Assembly: GCF_017355525.1 (NCBI RefSeq)
Contig: NZ_CP067395.1
Coordinates: 2,108,001 to 2,172,000, forward strand
Length of the DNA: 64,000 bases
Direction: 5' to 3'
From: Lysobacter enzymogenes
GTDB lineage: Bacteria; Pseudomonadota; Gammaproteobacteria; Xanthomonadales; Xanthomonadaceae
Shown: positions 32,690 to 40,042 of the stretch, piece after piece
Layout of the letters: each line of letters begins with the position of its first letter
How positions within the stretch are numbered: the first letter of the stretch is position 1
Translations under genes and position numbers: made by a program
Notes under the pieces: model-generated
The model's database searches: none
What the model saw: only the letters and a program-made list of their open reading frames with translations
What the model was told of the DNA's origin: nothing

Positions 32690-32718
32690 ATTTAATTCAA
32701 TGATTAATTAGATCGCAA
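32690..32718 (-). promoter_or_regulatory. Promoter and palindromic operator of the TetR/efflux operon
   Basis: On the reverse strand TTGCGA (32713-32718) and TTAAAT (32690-32695) are 17 bp apart and look like -35 and -10 boxes. Between and over them lies the palindrome TTAAT-TCAATG-ATTAA (32692-32707 read on the forward strand), a typical TetR operator position. The predicted start point falls almost on the tetR ATG (32682), so the mRNA would have little or no leader. AT-rich sequence stands out in this GC-rich genome. Confidence 0.55.
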
Positions 32719-32808
32719 GCGGGTTCCGACGAGCGGTTGCGGGCCCTGCCCGCCTTGTGCGGCGGCTGGGAGGCAGCTGCGCCGTGGATTGCGTCGTTGC
32801 CGGTTTGG

Positions 32809-32966
32809 CGCGGTCGCGGCTTGCGCCGCTCCTACAGGGGGCGATCGAGATGCGCGTTTGCGCGTTGCAGCGGTTCCGACTGTAGGAGCGGCGCGAGCCG
32901 CGACCGCGGCAACGCAGCTGCGCCGCAGGTTTCGTCGTCAGCGGTTCGGCGCGGTCGCGGCTCGCA
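32809..32966. repeat. Three REP elements (reverse, forward, truncated reverse)
   Basis: Reverse copy 32809-32837, forward copy 32880-32908, and a reverse copy cut off after the hairpin at 32950-32966. The last one has lost the GTAG head, probably by deletion near the stop codon of the metallo-hydrolase gene (32978). This is the gap between that gene and the tetR promoter. Confidence 0.8.
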
Positions 32967-32977
32967 GACGTGCGCGG

Positions 32978-33850
32978 TCAGTCCTGCGTTTCGAGTACGG
33001 CGTGCGGATAGCGCTGGCGCCACTGCGCCAGCGTGTCGGCGCAGTGCGACGGGATCACCCAGGCGTCGCGGTGGGTGTCGCGGAAGCGCGCGAGGCGGCG
33101 CAGGGTGTCGAGGTAGGCGCCGGGGTCGTCCATCGCGACCTGCTGGGTCAGCCACGGCAGCGCCTGCGGACGGTCGAGTTGTTCGCGCCGCCAGAACGCG
33201 TCGGCGGCGAGCACGGCGCGTTCGCCGTGGCGGGTGCGCAAGCCCAGGCCGAGCTGGCCGCGCGCGTGGCCCGGCAGCGACAGCGCGTGCAGGCTGCCGT
33301 CGCCGAACAGGTCCCAGCCTTCGCCGAAACCGGCCAGATCGCCTTCGAGCGGGCGCCGGCCGTCGTCGTCGAGCAGTTGCAGGCGCTCGGCGAAATCCGC
33401 CGGCAGCAGTTCTTTCCAGATCTGCGCGTGCAGCAGTTCGAACCAGCCGGCCTGCTGGATGCCGCGCCAGGCCTGGGCGTGGGCGATGAAGCGCGCGCGG
33501 CGGAATTCGCCGAGGCCGCCGATGTGGTCGGGGTGGAAGTGGCTGACGATCAGCAGGCGCACGTCGTCGGCGTCGAGGCCGCGCTGGCGCAGCAGGTGCG
33601 CGGCGTCGGCGTGCGGCGGGCAGCAGGCGTGGATGACGCGGCGGTAGACCCAACGCAGGCCGGCGCGCATCGCCAGGCGCGCGTCGGCGCCGTAGCCGCA
33701 GTCGAACAGGATCGCGCCCTGCACCGGATGTTCGATCAGCGCCCAGCCGGCGGGAAAACGCAGCGGCGCGCCGGCGGCGAGGCCGAGGTGGCGCGGGTCG
33801 GCGCAACTGTGGCCGGACGCGGCCAGAGTCAGCGCGACCTCGCCGCTCAC
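32978..33850 (-). CDS. Metallo-beta-lactamase-fold hydrolase of the ketosynthase operon
   Basis: 290 residues, GTG start at 33850 overlapping the reductase stop as GTGA. The MBL fold metal motif is SHFHPDHIGGL with His104, His106, Asp108 and His109; later ligands fit LSLPGHARGQLGLG, VLAADAFW and IPSHCADTL. No signal peptide, so cytoplasmic. MBL hydrolases cleave thioesters, lactones or phosphoesters. In this operon with a ketosynthase and an OleD-like reductase, a thioesterase or beta-lactone-type hydrolase role is a reasonable guess but not shown. Confidence 0.85.
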   Translation of the reverse strand: MSGEVALTLAASGHSCADPRHLGLAAGAPLRFPAGWALIEHPVQGAILFDCGYGADARLAMRAGLRWVYRRVIHACCPPHADAAHLLRQRGLDADDVRLLIVSHFHPDHIGGLGEFRRARFIAHAQAWRGIQQAGWFELLHAQIWKELLPADFAERLQLLDDDGRRPLEGDLAGFGEGWDLFGDGSLHALSLPGHARGQLGLGLRTRHGERAVLAADAFWRREQLDRPQALPWLTQQVAMDDPGAYLDTLRRLARFRDTHRDAWVIPSHCADTLAQWRQRYPHAVLETQD

Positions 33851-34866
33851 CGCCGCGCCTCCGCGCGCGCCAGCTCGTGCAAGGTCTTGTTCAGCGCATC
33901 GTCCATGTTCACCCGCGGACGATACCCCAGTTCGTCGCGCGCGCGCGCAATGTCCAGGGTCATGTCGACGCTGAGCAATTCGACGCCGTAACGCAGCAGC
34001 GCCGGCTCGGTGTCGGGCCGAAAGCGCCGATGGAACGACTCCACCGCGCTCGCCAATGCCAGCGCCAGCGGCTTGGGCACGCGCTTGCGCGGCCGCGGCA
34101 GCGACAAGGCGTCGGCGAGCCGGTCGATCACGCTCCAGATCGCTACCGGTTCGCCGTTGCTGATGTTGTAAACGCGTCCTCCCAGACGCCACGACGCGTC
34201 CATCGCCAGCACGCAGGCGTCGACGACGTTGTCGATGTAGCTCAGGTCGACCTGGCAGTCTTCCGAACCGATCCGGCGCAGCCGGCCGGCGCGCAGCGCC
34301 TGCGCCAGCCGCGGCAGGATCGCGCTGTCGCCGGGTCCGAAGATCGCGCGCGGCCGCAGCGCCAGCGCCGACACGCCGCCGGCGGCGCAGCGTTCGAACA
34401 CGACGCGCTCGGCGGCGAGCTTGGTCGCGGCGTAGTCGTTGACCGGCACGGCCGGCAGCGGCTGGTCCTCGCGGATGCCATGGTGCGGCGCGCCGTCGTG
34501 ATAGATGCCCGGGGTCGAGATATGCACCAGCCGCCGCACCTGCCGGGCGATGCAGGCGGCCACCACATGTTCGGTGGCGGTGAGATTGGCGGCGACGAAG
34601 GCCTCGCGCCGGCCCCACGGGCTCGACAGCGCGGCGCAGTGCACGACCGTGTCGGCGCCGCGCAGGATGCGGTGCACGGCGGCTTCGTCGGTGAGATCGA
34701 GCGCGTGGAATTCCACGCCCTGCGCCTGCAGCGCGCGGCCGCGCTCCGCGTCGCGGCCGAGCCCGACCACCTGCTGCCACGGCCGCGCCGCGGCGAGATG
34801 GCGCGCGAGCGCGCCGCCGAGGAAACCGGTGGCGCCGGTGACGACGATGCGGCGGTCGGCGGTCAT
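33847..34866 (-). CDS. OleD-like NAD(P)-dependent epimerase/dehydrogenase
   Basis: 339 residues. Extended SDR with GATGFLGG at 11-18, Ser117 (VHISTPG), and the catalytic Tyr145-x3-Lys149 (NDYAATK) all intact. RPRAIFGPGDSAILPRL and a VVDACVLAMD segment match the OleD/3-beta-HSD branch. OleD reduces 2-alkyl-3-keto acids in bacterial long-chain olefin synthesis; related enzymes act on sterols and hydroxy acids. The gene overlaps the metallo-hydrolase gene and lies in one operon with the ketosynthase. No OleB or OleC homologue is in the window. Confidence 0.87.
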   Translation of the reverse strand: MTADRRIVVTGATGFLGGALARHLAAARPWQQVVGLGRDAERGRALQAQGVEFHALDLTDEAAVHRILRGADTVVHCAALSSPWGRREAFVAANLTATEHVVAACIARQVRRLVHISTPGIYHDGAPHHGIREDQPLPAVPVNDYAATKLAAERVVFERCAAGGVSALALRPRAIFGPGDSAILPRLAQALRAGRLRRIGSEDCQVDLSYIDNVVDACVLAMDASWRLGGRVYNISNGEPVAIWSVIDRLADALSLPRPRKRVPKPLALALASAVESFHRRFRPDTEPALLRYGVELLSVDMTLDIARARDELGYRPRVNMDDALNKTLHELARAEARR

Positions 34867-35210
34867 GGGCGATGGCCTGTGCGGATGGGGCGGCCGGGTT
34901 TTGTGGGAGGGTTTTCAGGCCCGAGGCTGTCCGGCCGGATCGCCGAGAGTTGAAACAGGAGCGGCGGGACTGAAGGCATCCGCACAAAAGCGGTGTGGTT
35001 GGCTTTGCCGCGCATCTGTACCGACATCGGCGTAGGCGTAGGCGTAGGCGCCGACATCGACATCTGCATCGAGGGTACTTCGATCAATGCAGCGGTGGGC
35101 GCCGTGCCGTGCAGCGGAACCGGCACCGGCACCGCGACCGGAATCGAAACCGTAACCGGAGCCGAAAGCTTGCTGACGAACGCGGCGACGAATGGTGCTT
35201 TGCTCATCAT
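34863..35210 (-). CDS. Possible small Pro/Val-rich protein between ketosynthase and reductase
   Basis: 115 codons running from 10 bp after the ketosynthase stop to an ATGA overlap with the reductase start, exactly as an operon gene would. Two adjacent ATGs (35210, 35207) are available but no Shine-Dalgarno is seen. The protein is low-complexity (VPVPVP, TPTPTP, MSMSAP) and third codon positions are less GC-rich than in neighbours. No family is recognised. It could equally be spacer DNA with simple repeats, which I consider about as likely. Confidence 0.3.
   Translation of the reverse strand: MMSKAPFVAAFVSKLSAPVTVSIPVAVPVPVPLHGTAPTAALIEVPSMQMSMSAPTPTPTPMSVQMRGKANHTAFVRMPSVPPLLFQLSAIRPDSLGPENPPTKPGRPIRTGHRP
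35029..35051. repeat. Simple-sequence repeat, GGCGTA units
   Basis: Three to four tandem copies of the hexamer GGCGTA, followed by related GACATC repeats up to about 35070 and a stretch of ACCGGN repeats at about 35110-35165. Such repeats can change in copy number. They fall inside the possible small ORF 34863-35210, where a one-hexamer change would stay in frame. Confidence 0.8.
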
Positions 35211-35220
35211 CGCCGCGCGC

Positions 35221-36300
35221 TCAGTAAGTAAGCGTCAAACCGACGCCGGACAAACCGGCGCCGGTGCCGAGCAACACGCCGGTGTCGCCGCGCCGGATCA
35301 GGCCTTCGCGCACACCCTGCTCCAACGCCAGCGGAATCGAGGCGGCGATGCAGTTACCGGTGTGTTCGAGCGTGCGCACGATCGCCGCGCCGCTGAAGCC
35401 GATCTGTTCGATCACTTCCAGCGCGGCGCGGCTGGCCTGGTGCGGGGCGACCCAGCGCAGCGCGGCGCGCGCGCCCACGTCGTCCAGGCCGAGGCGGCGC
35501 ATCACGTGCGGGACCAGGCGGATGCCGCTGCGCAGCGCGGCCTGGCCCTGCATCGAGAACAGCGCGTCGGCCGGCTGCGTGGTCGGCCCCAGCGGCGGGC
35601 GCCAGCTGCCGCCGCCGCGCAGGGTGGTGATGTCCACGCCCTCGCCGAGCGTGCGCCAGGCGATGCGGTGGATGCGGCTGGCGCTGCCGTCGGGCGCACG
35701 TTCGAGCACCGCCGCCGCGGCGCCGTCGCCGAACAGGGTGCAGACCTCGGGGTTGGCGAAATCCAGGCCGACCGAGGCGACCTCGCTGCTGACCACCAGC
35801 GCGCGTTCGATGCGGCCGTGGTGGATGCGCTCGGCCGCCAGTTCCAGCGCGGCGACGAAGCTCAGGCAGGTGGCGTGCACCGACAGCGCCGGAATGCCGG
35901 AACGCCCGAGCCCGAGTTCGCGCTGCAACAGCGGGCCGCCGTCGGGAATCGCGCGCTCGGCCGAACCGGAGGCGTTGAGGATCAGGTCGACCGCGTCCGC
36001 CGCGATGCCGGCGCGTTCGCAGGCCTGCAACGCGGCCTGCGCGCCCATCCAGCTGGCGCGTTCGCGTTCGGGCTCGGCCCAATGGCGGAACGCGACACCG
36101 CTGTTTTCCAGGGCCCAGCCGCGCGGCAGGCCGACCTGGTCTTCGATCTGGGCGCTGTCGACGCGGCGCCGCGGCAGGTAGCGGCCGAGCCCGGCGATGC
36201 GCACGCGCCAGTCCAGATCCGGCGCGGCGCCGGCGCTGCGGCGTGCGCCGGCGGAAGGGGCCGCGGATCCGGGCGGCGAGCGGTGCGTTCGGGTATCCAT
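35221..36300 (-). CDS. Ketosynthase III-like (OleA/FabH fold) enzyme
   Basis: 359 residues with the first ~28 poorly conserved. The thiolase-fold triad is intact: Cys145 (VHATCLSF), His287 (APHQAS) and Asn316 (HTGNCIA). ERALVVSSEVAS and LFGDGAAAAVLE are typical of FabH-like proteins; the C-terminal GVLLGTGAGLSG loop resembles OleA and related long-chain enzymes. OleA-type enzymes join two acyl-CoAs in a head-to-head Claisen reaction. The specific substrate cannot be read. The ATG at 36300 has only a weak ribosome site; a later start cannot be excluded. It is the first gene of the operon, divergent from a small membrane protein. Confidence 0.83.
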   Translation of the reverse strand: MDTRTHRSPPGSAAPSAGARRSAGAAPDLDWRVRIAGLGRYLPRRRVDSAQIEDQVGLPRGWALENSGVAFRHWAEPERERASWMGAQAALQACERAGIAADAVDLILNASGSAERAIPDGGPLLQRELGLGRSGIPALSVHATCLSFVAALELAAERIHHGRIERALVVSSEVASVGLDFANPEVCTLFGDGAAAAVLERAPDGSASRIHRIAWRTLGEGVDITTLRGGGSWRPPLGPTTQPADALFSMQGQAALRSGIRLVPHVMRRLGLDDVGARAALRWVAPHQASRAALEVIEQIGFSGAAIVRTLEHTGNCIAASIPLALEQGVREGLIRRGDTGVLLGTGAGLSGVGLTLTY

Positions 36301-36652
36301 GTGCGCCGGCAGTATGCGGCAGCGCGGCGGGTTTGCCGAGGCGGCGGGCGGGCCGCAGGCGAAGCCGATGCGGTGCGGGCGCTGCGTGGAAGCACGCGGC
36401 AGTGCGCGTTCGGGCGGCGGCCGCGCGCGGCGGCCGGGCGGGACGGCCAAGCCGCCGCGTGCGTTTCTGCCGGCGAGCGCGACTGCGCGCGCGATGCGCG
36501 GCCCCGCATTCCGCCCGATCCCGCGACGCACACGCAACCGTGACGCCCGCGCCGCCACCCTGCCCCCACCGCGACGATCCGCCGCTTGCCCGCGAGCGAG
36601 CGCCGCGCAACCCTGTCGCCGCTCGCGCACCGCACGCCGAAGGAGTTCCGCG
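36301..36652. promoter_or_regulatory. Divergent region between the ketosynthase operon and the small membrane protein gene
   Basis: 350 bp that must hold both promoters. It is strongly GC-rich and I could not pick a convincing -35/-10 pair. Frames open in this region are shadows. The ribosome site of the rightward gene (GAAGGAG at 36639-36645) is the only clear signal. Confidence 0.35.
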
Positions 36653-36901
36653 ATGCCGCCATCGCCCGTCCACGACGAACCGCCCCGCCCCGCCCGCGCC
36701 GGCCTGCTCGCGCGCGAAGCGCTCGGCGTCTGGCTGCTCGGCCTGGGCGTCCTGGGGCTGGTGCGCGGCTGGATGCGCGCGACCCGTCACGGCGGATTCG
36801 AGCTGGAGACCATCGCCGCGCTGTGGCTGGCCGGCTCGGCGGTCGTGGCCGCGATCGGCGCGCTGCGGATCTGGCGCGCGGCGCGCGCCGGGCGCGGCTG
36901 A
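36653..36901 (+). CDS. Small two-helix membrane protein
   Basis: 82 residues. The ATG at 36653 is preceded by GAAGGAG at the right distance, one of the best ribosome sites in the window, which is why I take it as a real gene although it is hidden in a longer open frame. A Pro-rich cytoplasmic start is followed by two hydrophobic stretches (LLAREALGVWLLGLGVLGLV and IAALWLAGSAVVAAIGALRI) separated by RGWMRATRHGGFELE. I do not recognise a family. It is divergent from the ketosynthase gene and 158 bp upstream of phoH. Confidence 0.6.
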   Translation: MPPSPVHDEPPRPARAGLLAREALGVWLLGLGVLGLVRGWMRATRHGGFELETIAALWLAGSAVVAAIGALRIWRAARAGRG

Positions 36902-37059
36902 AGCGCGGCCCGCGGCCGTTCCGGCGCGCGGCTCGCTGCGCCGCCGCAGCCCGTCGCAGCGGCCTGCGGCTTGGCCCGCGCTTTGCGAAAACCGGCCGAC
37001 AGGCGCAAGCTGTGACACCCCGGCACGCATCGCGTGCACGATCCTTCTACGCTGTCCCC

Positions 37060-38046
37060 ATGCCCGCACGCACCGTCTCCGAATTCACCCTCGACCCCGC
37101 CGACAGCGAGCGTCTGGCCAACCTCAGCGGCCCGTTCGACGGCCATCTGCGCATGATCGAACTGCGCCTGGGCGTGGAAATCGCCAATCGCGGCAACATT
37201 TTCCGCATCGACGGCCCCGACGGCGCGGTCGGCCAGGCCGAGAAGCTGCTGCGCCGGCTGTGGAAGGACGCCGCCGAGGAAACCCTCGACGACAACGCGA
37301 TCCATCTGGCGCTGACCGAAACCGGCGCCGAGCAGGTCGCGCAGCGCGACTACGAACCGCAGGAAGTCGCGATCCGGGTCAAGCGCGGCACCGTGCGCGG
37401 CCGCGGCGCCAACCAGTCCAAGTACCTGCACGCGATCGCCACCCACGACATCAATTTCGGCATCGGCCCGGCCGGCACCGGCAAGACCTTCCTGGCCGTG
37501 GCCAGCGCGGTCGAGGCGCTGAACGAATCGCGCGTGCAGCGGCTGATCCTGGTGCGCCCGGCGGTGGAAGCCGGCGAGAAGCTCGGCTTCCTGCCCGGCG
37601 ACCTGACCCAGAAGGTCGATCCCTACCTGCGCCCGCTGTACGACGCGCTGTACGAAATGTTCGGCGTCGAGAAAGTGGTCAAGCTGCTGGAAAAGAACGT
37701 CATCGAGATCGCGCCGCTGGCCTACATGCGCGGCCGCACCCTCAACGACGCCTATGTGATCCTCGACGAGGCGCAGAACACCACCATCGAACAGATGAAG
37801 ATGTTCCTGACCCGCATCGGCTACGGCAGCACCGCGGTGGTCACCGGCGACCTGACCCAGATCGACTTGCCCAAGCACGTCAAGTCGGGCCTGCGCGACG
37901 CGCTGGACGTGCTGCGCAACGTCGACGGGATCAGCTTCACTTTCTTCGAAGCCAAGGACGTGGTCCGCCATCCGCTGGTCGCGCGCATCGTCACCGCTTA
38001 CGACGCGCGCGACGCCAAGGACGCGCAGACCGGCCCGACCGCCTGA
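37060..38046 (+). CDS. ybeZ: PhoH-like ATPase (YbeZ)
   Basis: 328 residues. P-loop protein of the PhoH/YbeZ group: an N-terminal KH-like part (about 1-110), Walker A GPAGTGKT at 136-143, [18 protein letters not shown], Walker B with [11 protein letters not shown], and [12 protein letters not shown]. YbeZ is a nucleoside-triphosphatase that works with the endoribonuclease YbeY in 16S rRNA and ribosome maintenance; the ybeY gene follows 205 bp downstream. The ATG at 37060 was chosen because the family start aligns there. In most relatives ybeX (corC) comes next; here a pilus cluster intervenes. Confidence 0.93.
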   Translation: MPARTVSEFTLDPADSERLANLSGPFDGHLRMIELRLGVEIANRGNIFRIDGPDGAVGQAEKLLRRLWKDAAEETLDDNAIHLALTETGAEQVAQRDYEPQEVAIRVKRGTVRGRGANQSKYLHAIATHDINFGIGPAGTGKTFLAVASAVEALNESRVQRLILVRPAVEAGEKLGFLPGDLTQKVDPYLRPLYDALYEMFGVEKVVKLLEKNVIEIAPLAYMRGRTLNDAYVILDEAQNTTIEQMKMFLTRIGYGSTAVVTGDLTQIDLPKHVKSGLRDALDVLRNVDGISFTFFEAKDVVRHPLVARIVTAYDARDAKDAQTGPTA

Positions 38047-38251
38047 GGCGGCGGGCCGCACGCCCGCGCGACGCCGGTTTCGACCCGGCGCCGGCGCGGG
38101 CGGCGACGCATCGGCGCCGCTGCGGCTGCGTCCCTGCGTACCCTGGCGCGACGACCGGGACGAGGTCCCGACCGTCGCGCCGCAACGGCGATGCCGGCCG
38201 CGATGCCGCGACCGCACCACCCGAACCACCGAACAGCCAGTGAGCGCCGCG

Positions 38252-38734
38252 ATGACCCAAGGTCCCGTCCGACTCGATGTCGCCATCAACTACGCCCTGC
38301 CGCGCAAGGGCCTGCCGGCCGCGGCCAGCTTCCGCAAATGGGTCGCCGCCGCGCTCAAGGGCCGCATCCGCGAAGCCGACCTGGCGATCCGCCTGGTCGA
38401 CAGCAAGGAAGGCCGCTCGCTGAACCGCCATTACCGCGGCCGCGACTACGCCACCAACGTGCTGAGCTTCCCCGCCGACCTGCCCGAGGGCCTGCCGAAA
38501 GGGGTCAAGCTGCCGCTGCTCGGCGATCTGGTCATCTGCGCCCCGGTGGTCGCGCGCGAGGCGCGCGAGCAGAAGAAGCCGCTCAACGATCATTACGCCC
38601 ACCTCACCGTGCACGGCGTACTGCACCTGCTCGGCTGGGACCACGAGGACGAGCGCGAGGCCGAGTGCATGGAGCAGTTGGAGCGGGAGATCCTGGCGTC
38701 GCTCGGGATCGAGGATCCGTACCTGCAGGATTGA
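38252..38734 (+). CDS. ybeY: Endoribonuclease YbeY
   Basis: 160 residues from the ATG at 38252; a GTG at 38240 would add four. The metal-binding signature H-x3-H-x5-H is present in [11 protein letters not shown], together with LSFPADLP and the [18 protein letters not shown] region. YbeY is a single-strand endoribonuclease needed for 16S rRNA 3'-end maturation and 70S quality control. It lies downstream of ybeZ in the same direction. A 7-bp unit GCGAACA is repeated three times just after the stop (38755-38775). Confidence 0.95.
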   Translation: MTQGPVRLDVAINYALPRKGLPAAASFRKWVAAALKGRIREADLAIRLVDSKEGRSLNRHYRGRDYATNVLSFPADLPEGLPKGVKLPLLGDLVICAPVVAREAREQKKPLNDHYAHLTVHGVLHLLGWDHEDEREAECMEQLEREILASLGIEDPYLQD

Positions 38735-38853
38735 GCTTCGGATCGGCGTCACCGGCGAACAGCGAACAGCGAACAGCGGCGGCGAGCCTTTCCGCGCCCC
38801 TCCGCCGACCGCGCCATGTCTTCCACGGCGCGCTCCCGACCGGCGCCGTCGGC

Positions 38854-39357
38854 CTAAAGGCAGTCGCTCAATCCATCGTAGATGCTGCGCGAGCTGTTCG
38901 GCAGCGGCGCGTAAAGCGGCCGCTCCTGCGCCAGGACCGCGAGCAGCGACGACAGCGACGTCTTCGGCGCCAGCGGCAGTACGCAGCGCCAGATCTTCGG
39001 TTGCACGACGATACGCCCGCTGGCCGGATCGATCTCCTCGTTGCTCGCGGCGAAGACCCACACGCAGCGCCCCAGCAGGCCGCTGGCCGCGACGACCGAA
39101 CAGCGCAAGCGCAAGGCGTAGATGTTGCTGTAGTCGCCTTCGCAGAACGTGTCGCCGCAGATCTGGTCGAAGTCGCGGCGCAGCTTGTGCATGCCGCCAT
39201 ACCAGGCTTCCACTTCGTCGTCGCCGGACAAGCGGTTTTCGGCGTCGGTGTAGGGTCCGGACGAGGACTGCGCGGACGCGGCGAACGCAACGGACAACAA
39301 GCACATCGCTGCGGCGAACGCCGCGCCTGGCATGCGACGGGAACGGATGAACGACAT
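38854..39357 (-). CDS. Small exported hypothetical protein next to pilE
   Basis: 167 residues from the ATG at 39357, which has AAGGAAGGTGG upstream. A signal peptide (AAFAAAMCLLSVAFAASAQ) ends with an ASA-Q site. The mature part has four cysteines in ICGDTFC and LRCSVVAASGLLGRC, probably as disulfides, and a C-terminal RSIYDGLSDCL. I do not recognise a family. It is the last gene of the leftward pilus cluster, 138 bp after pilE, and may be specific to this lineage. Confidence 0.65.
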   Translation of the reverse strand: MSFIRSRRMPGAAFAAAMCLLSVAFAASAQSSSGPYTDAENRLSGDDEVEAWYGGMHKLRRDFDQICGDTFCEGDYSNIYALRLRCSVVAASGLLGRCVWVFAASNEEIDPASGRIVVQPKIWRCVLPLAPKTSLSSLLAVLAQERPLYAPLPNSSRSIYDGLSDCL

Positions 39358-39495
39358 CGGAGCCACCTTCCTTGGATTGCGGACGACAAGGCCGGCGCAC
39401 TGCGCACCGGCCTGGACAGCTTGAGCGAGACCGGCGGCTCCCGGCCATAGGCGCAATGCCCGAACCGGCCTAGGAATTTGCGCCGCCGCGGGTTT

Positions 39496-39897
39496 TCACC
39501 AGCAATCCAGAACGTCGCCCGCACTGCCGGTTTTGCCCTTGACCCCGGCCTGATCGATCGACAACTTCATGCATTTCGCATCCTTCGCCTGCGCGCCTTT
39601 CGGTTCCGCAGTCAGCGAATAAGTGGCCGCGTTGATCGTGCTGCCGAAGGTGTAGAACGCGCTGAGTTCGTTGACGCAACCGCCCGCGGACAGCTTCGCC
39701 CCCGAGTAGCTGAACTTGGTCGTGTAATAGCGCTCCATCGTCTGGACCTGCTCCATCAGGCAGGCCGTGGCGACGGCGCGGCGCGATTTCAGGATCTGCG
39801 CCTGGTAAGACTGATAGGCCATGGCGGTGAGGATCGCCACGACCGCCAGCACGATCATCAACTCGATCAGAGTGAAACCCGCACATCCACGTTTCAT
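39496..39897 (-). CDS. pilE: Type IV minor pilin PilE
   Basis: 133 residues. A short basic leader ends in the prepilin peptidase site G7^F8 (KRGCAG^FTLIELMIVLAVVAILTAMA), with Glu at +5. The rest resembles PilE of the Pseudomonas minor-pilin cluster: YQAQILKSRRAVATACLMEQVQTMERYYTTKFSY, and a C-terminal disulfide pair (AKCMKL ... LDCW). Minor pilins of this cluster prime pilus assembly and carry PilY1. It is last in the fimT-pilV-pilW-pilX-pilY1-pilE order, 145 bp after pilY1. Confidence 0.92.
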   Translation of the reverse strand: MKRGCAGFTLIELMIVLAVVAILTAMAYQSYQAQILKSRRAVATACLMEQVQTMERYYTTKFSYSGAKLSAGGCVNELSAFYTFGSTINAATYSLTAEPKGAQAKDAKCMKLSIDQAGVKGKTGSAGDVLDCW

Positions 39898-40042
39898 CGC
39901 ATTCCCTCGAACACTCGCATTGGGCTCGTCCGCCTCGACGGCGGCGCCTTCCGGTCAGGCCGGTCTACCGCGCGCTCGGTCGAACGCGCTCCTCGCGTAT
40001 GCGCGTGCGGCGCGCATCGACCCGGCGCATCGGCCGGCCCGC

